Source of the DNA: Candidatus Nealsoniibacteriota bacterium
GTDB taxonomy: Bacteria; Patescibacteriota; Minisyncoccia; Minisyncoccales; PWPS01
Direction: 5' to 3'
Length of the DNA stretch: 15,438 bases
NCBI GenBank assembly: GCA_003554915.1
Contig: PWHM01000080.1
Location: forward strand, 1 to 15,438
The translations under genes and the position numbers were made by a program. Positions 15,313 through 15,438 of the stretch are shown piece after piece (the stretch's first letter is position 1; each line of letters opens with the position of its first letter). The notes under the pieces were generated by a model. The model did not search any database. It worked only from the letters and a program-made list of their open reading frames with translations, and was not told the DNA's origin.

Positions 15313-15438
15313 TTACATCCACTTTATATAACACATTTTATCGGTAAAAAACAAACCTGACTCGACGACCTTTTCGCCGGTTATCTGCTCCCAGGAACGC
15401 CGGTACAGTTCCACCTGGGGAGCATAGTACTCCACAAG
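15313..15438 (-). CDS. C-terminal end of a RecB-family nuclease, probably AddA-type helicase-nuclease (partial)
   Basis: Only the last 41 codons and the TAA stop lie in the window; the gene runs off the right edge. The translation reads LVEYYAPQVELYRRSWEQIT, then a GEKVVESGLFFT segment and a short tail ending KWM. The pattern QVELYRRSW followed by TGE and a hydrophobic LFF strand matches the last helix and strand of the RecB-like PD-(D/E)XK nuclease domain, with the QxxxY motif at PQVELY. In Firmicutes this sits at the end of AddA, an ATP-dependent UvrD-type helicase-exonuclease that processes broken DNA ends. AddB or another RecB-family nuclease is possible, because the helicase part is outside the window. 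The hairpin at 15164-15222 may be its terminator. The channel-like gene starts 251 bp further along in the same direction. Confidence 0.7.
   Translation of the reverse strand, partial: LVEYYAPQVELYRRSWEQITGEKVVESGLFFTDKMCYIKWM

Overview
The window reads like a Clostridia-type Firmicute of moderate GC. Shine-Dalgarno sites are strong and AGGAGG-like, GTG starts are common, the recognisable promoters are sigma-A type, the efflux adaptor is of Gram-positive style, and there is an ECF sigma/anti-sigma pair of clostridial type. The species assignment is inference only. Nearly all genes are on the minus strand. The exceptions are a decayed gene at the left edge and one large regulator in the middle.

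Left part (1-2765). A degraded plus-strand tryptophan-rich TspO/MBR-like gene runs tail-to-tail into a two-gene minus-strand operon. That operon encodes an ECF sigma factor (1508-2026) and a membrane-anchored protein with a large outer domain (349-1518), which is the probable anti-sigma factor. Next is a small orphan gene (2246-2494) with its own good sigma-A promoter. A stretch of about 200 bp without a convincing gene (2557-2765) follows.

Middle part (2766-10453). A three-gene minus-strand operon encodes an ABC-type export/efflux system: LolD/MacB-like ATPase (6720-7427), double-FtsX permease (4342-6723) and HlyD/MacA-like adaptor (2766-4214). Divergent from it, across about 280 bp, is a 913-residue MalT-like STAND/LuxR transcription activator (7712-10453). 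It is the obvious candidate regulator of the operon, by position only.

Right part (10464-15438). Two cyclic-di-GMP signalling genes form a minus-strand operon: a stand-alone HD-GYP protein (12275-13357) with an altered metal-binding motif, followed by a PAS-PAS-GGDEF-HD-GYP protein (10464-12242). Upstream of them, behind its own rho-independent terminator, is a multi-helix mechanosensitive-channel-like protein made of TM_helix repeats (13568-15061). At the right edge is the C-terminal end of a RecB-family nuclease, probably an AddA-type helicase-nuclease, followed by an AT-rich hairpin with a U-tract.

I found no tRNA, rRNA, CRISPR array or intact insertion sequence. The genes look like ordinary stress-sensing, efflux and second-messenger functions. 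The points most worth checking are the altered HD-GYP motif, the four-fold repeat in the adaptor hairpin, the two start-site corrections, the decayed TspO-like gene and the unexplained 2557-2765 stretch.
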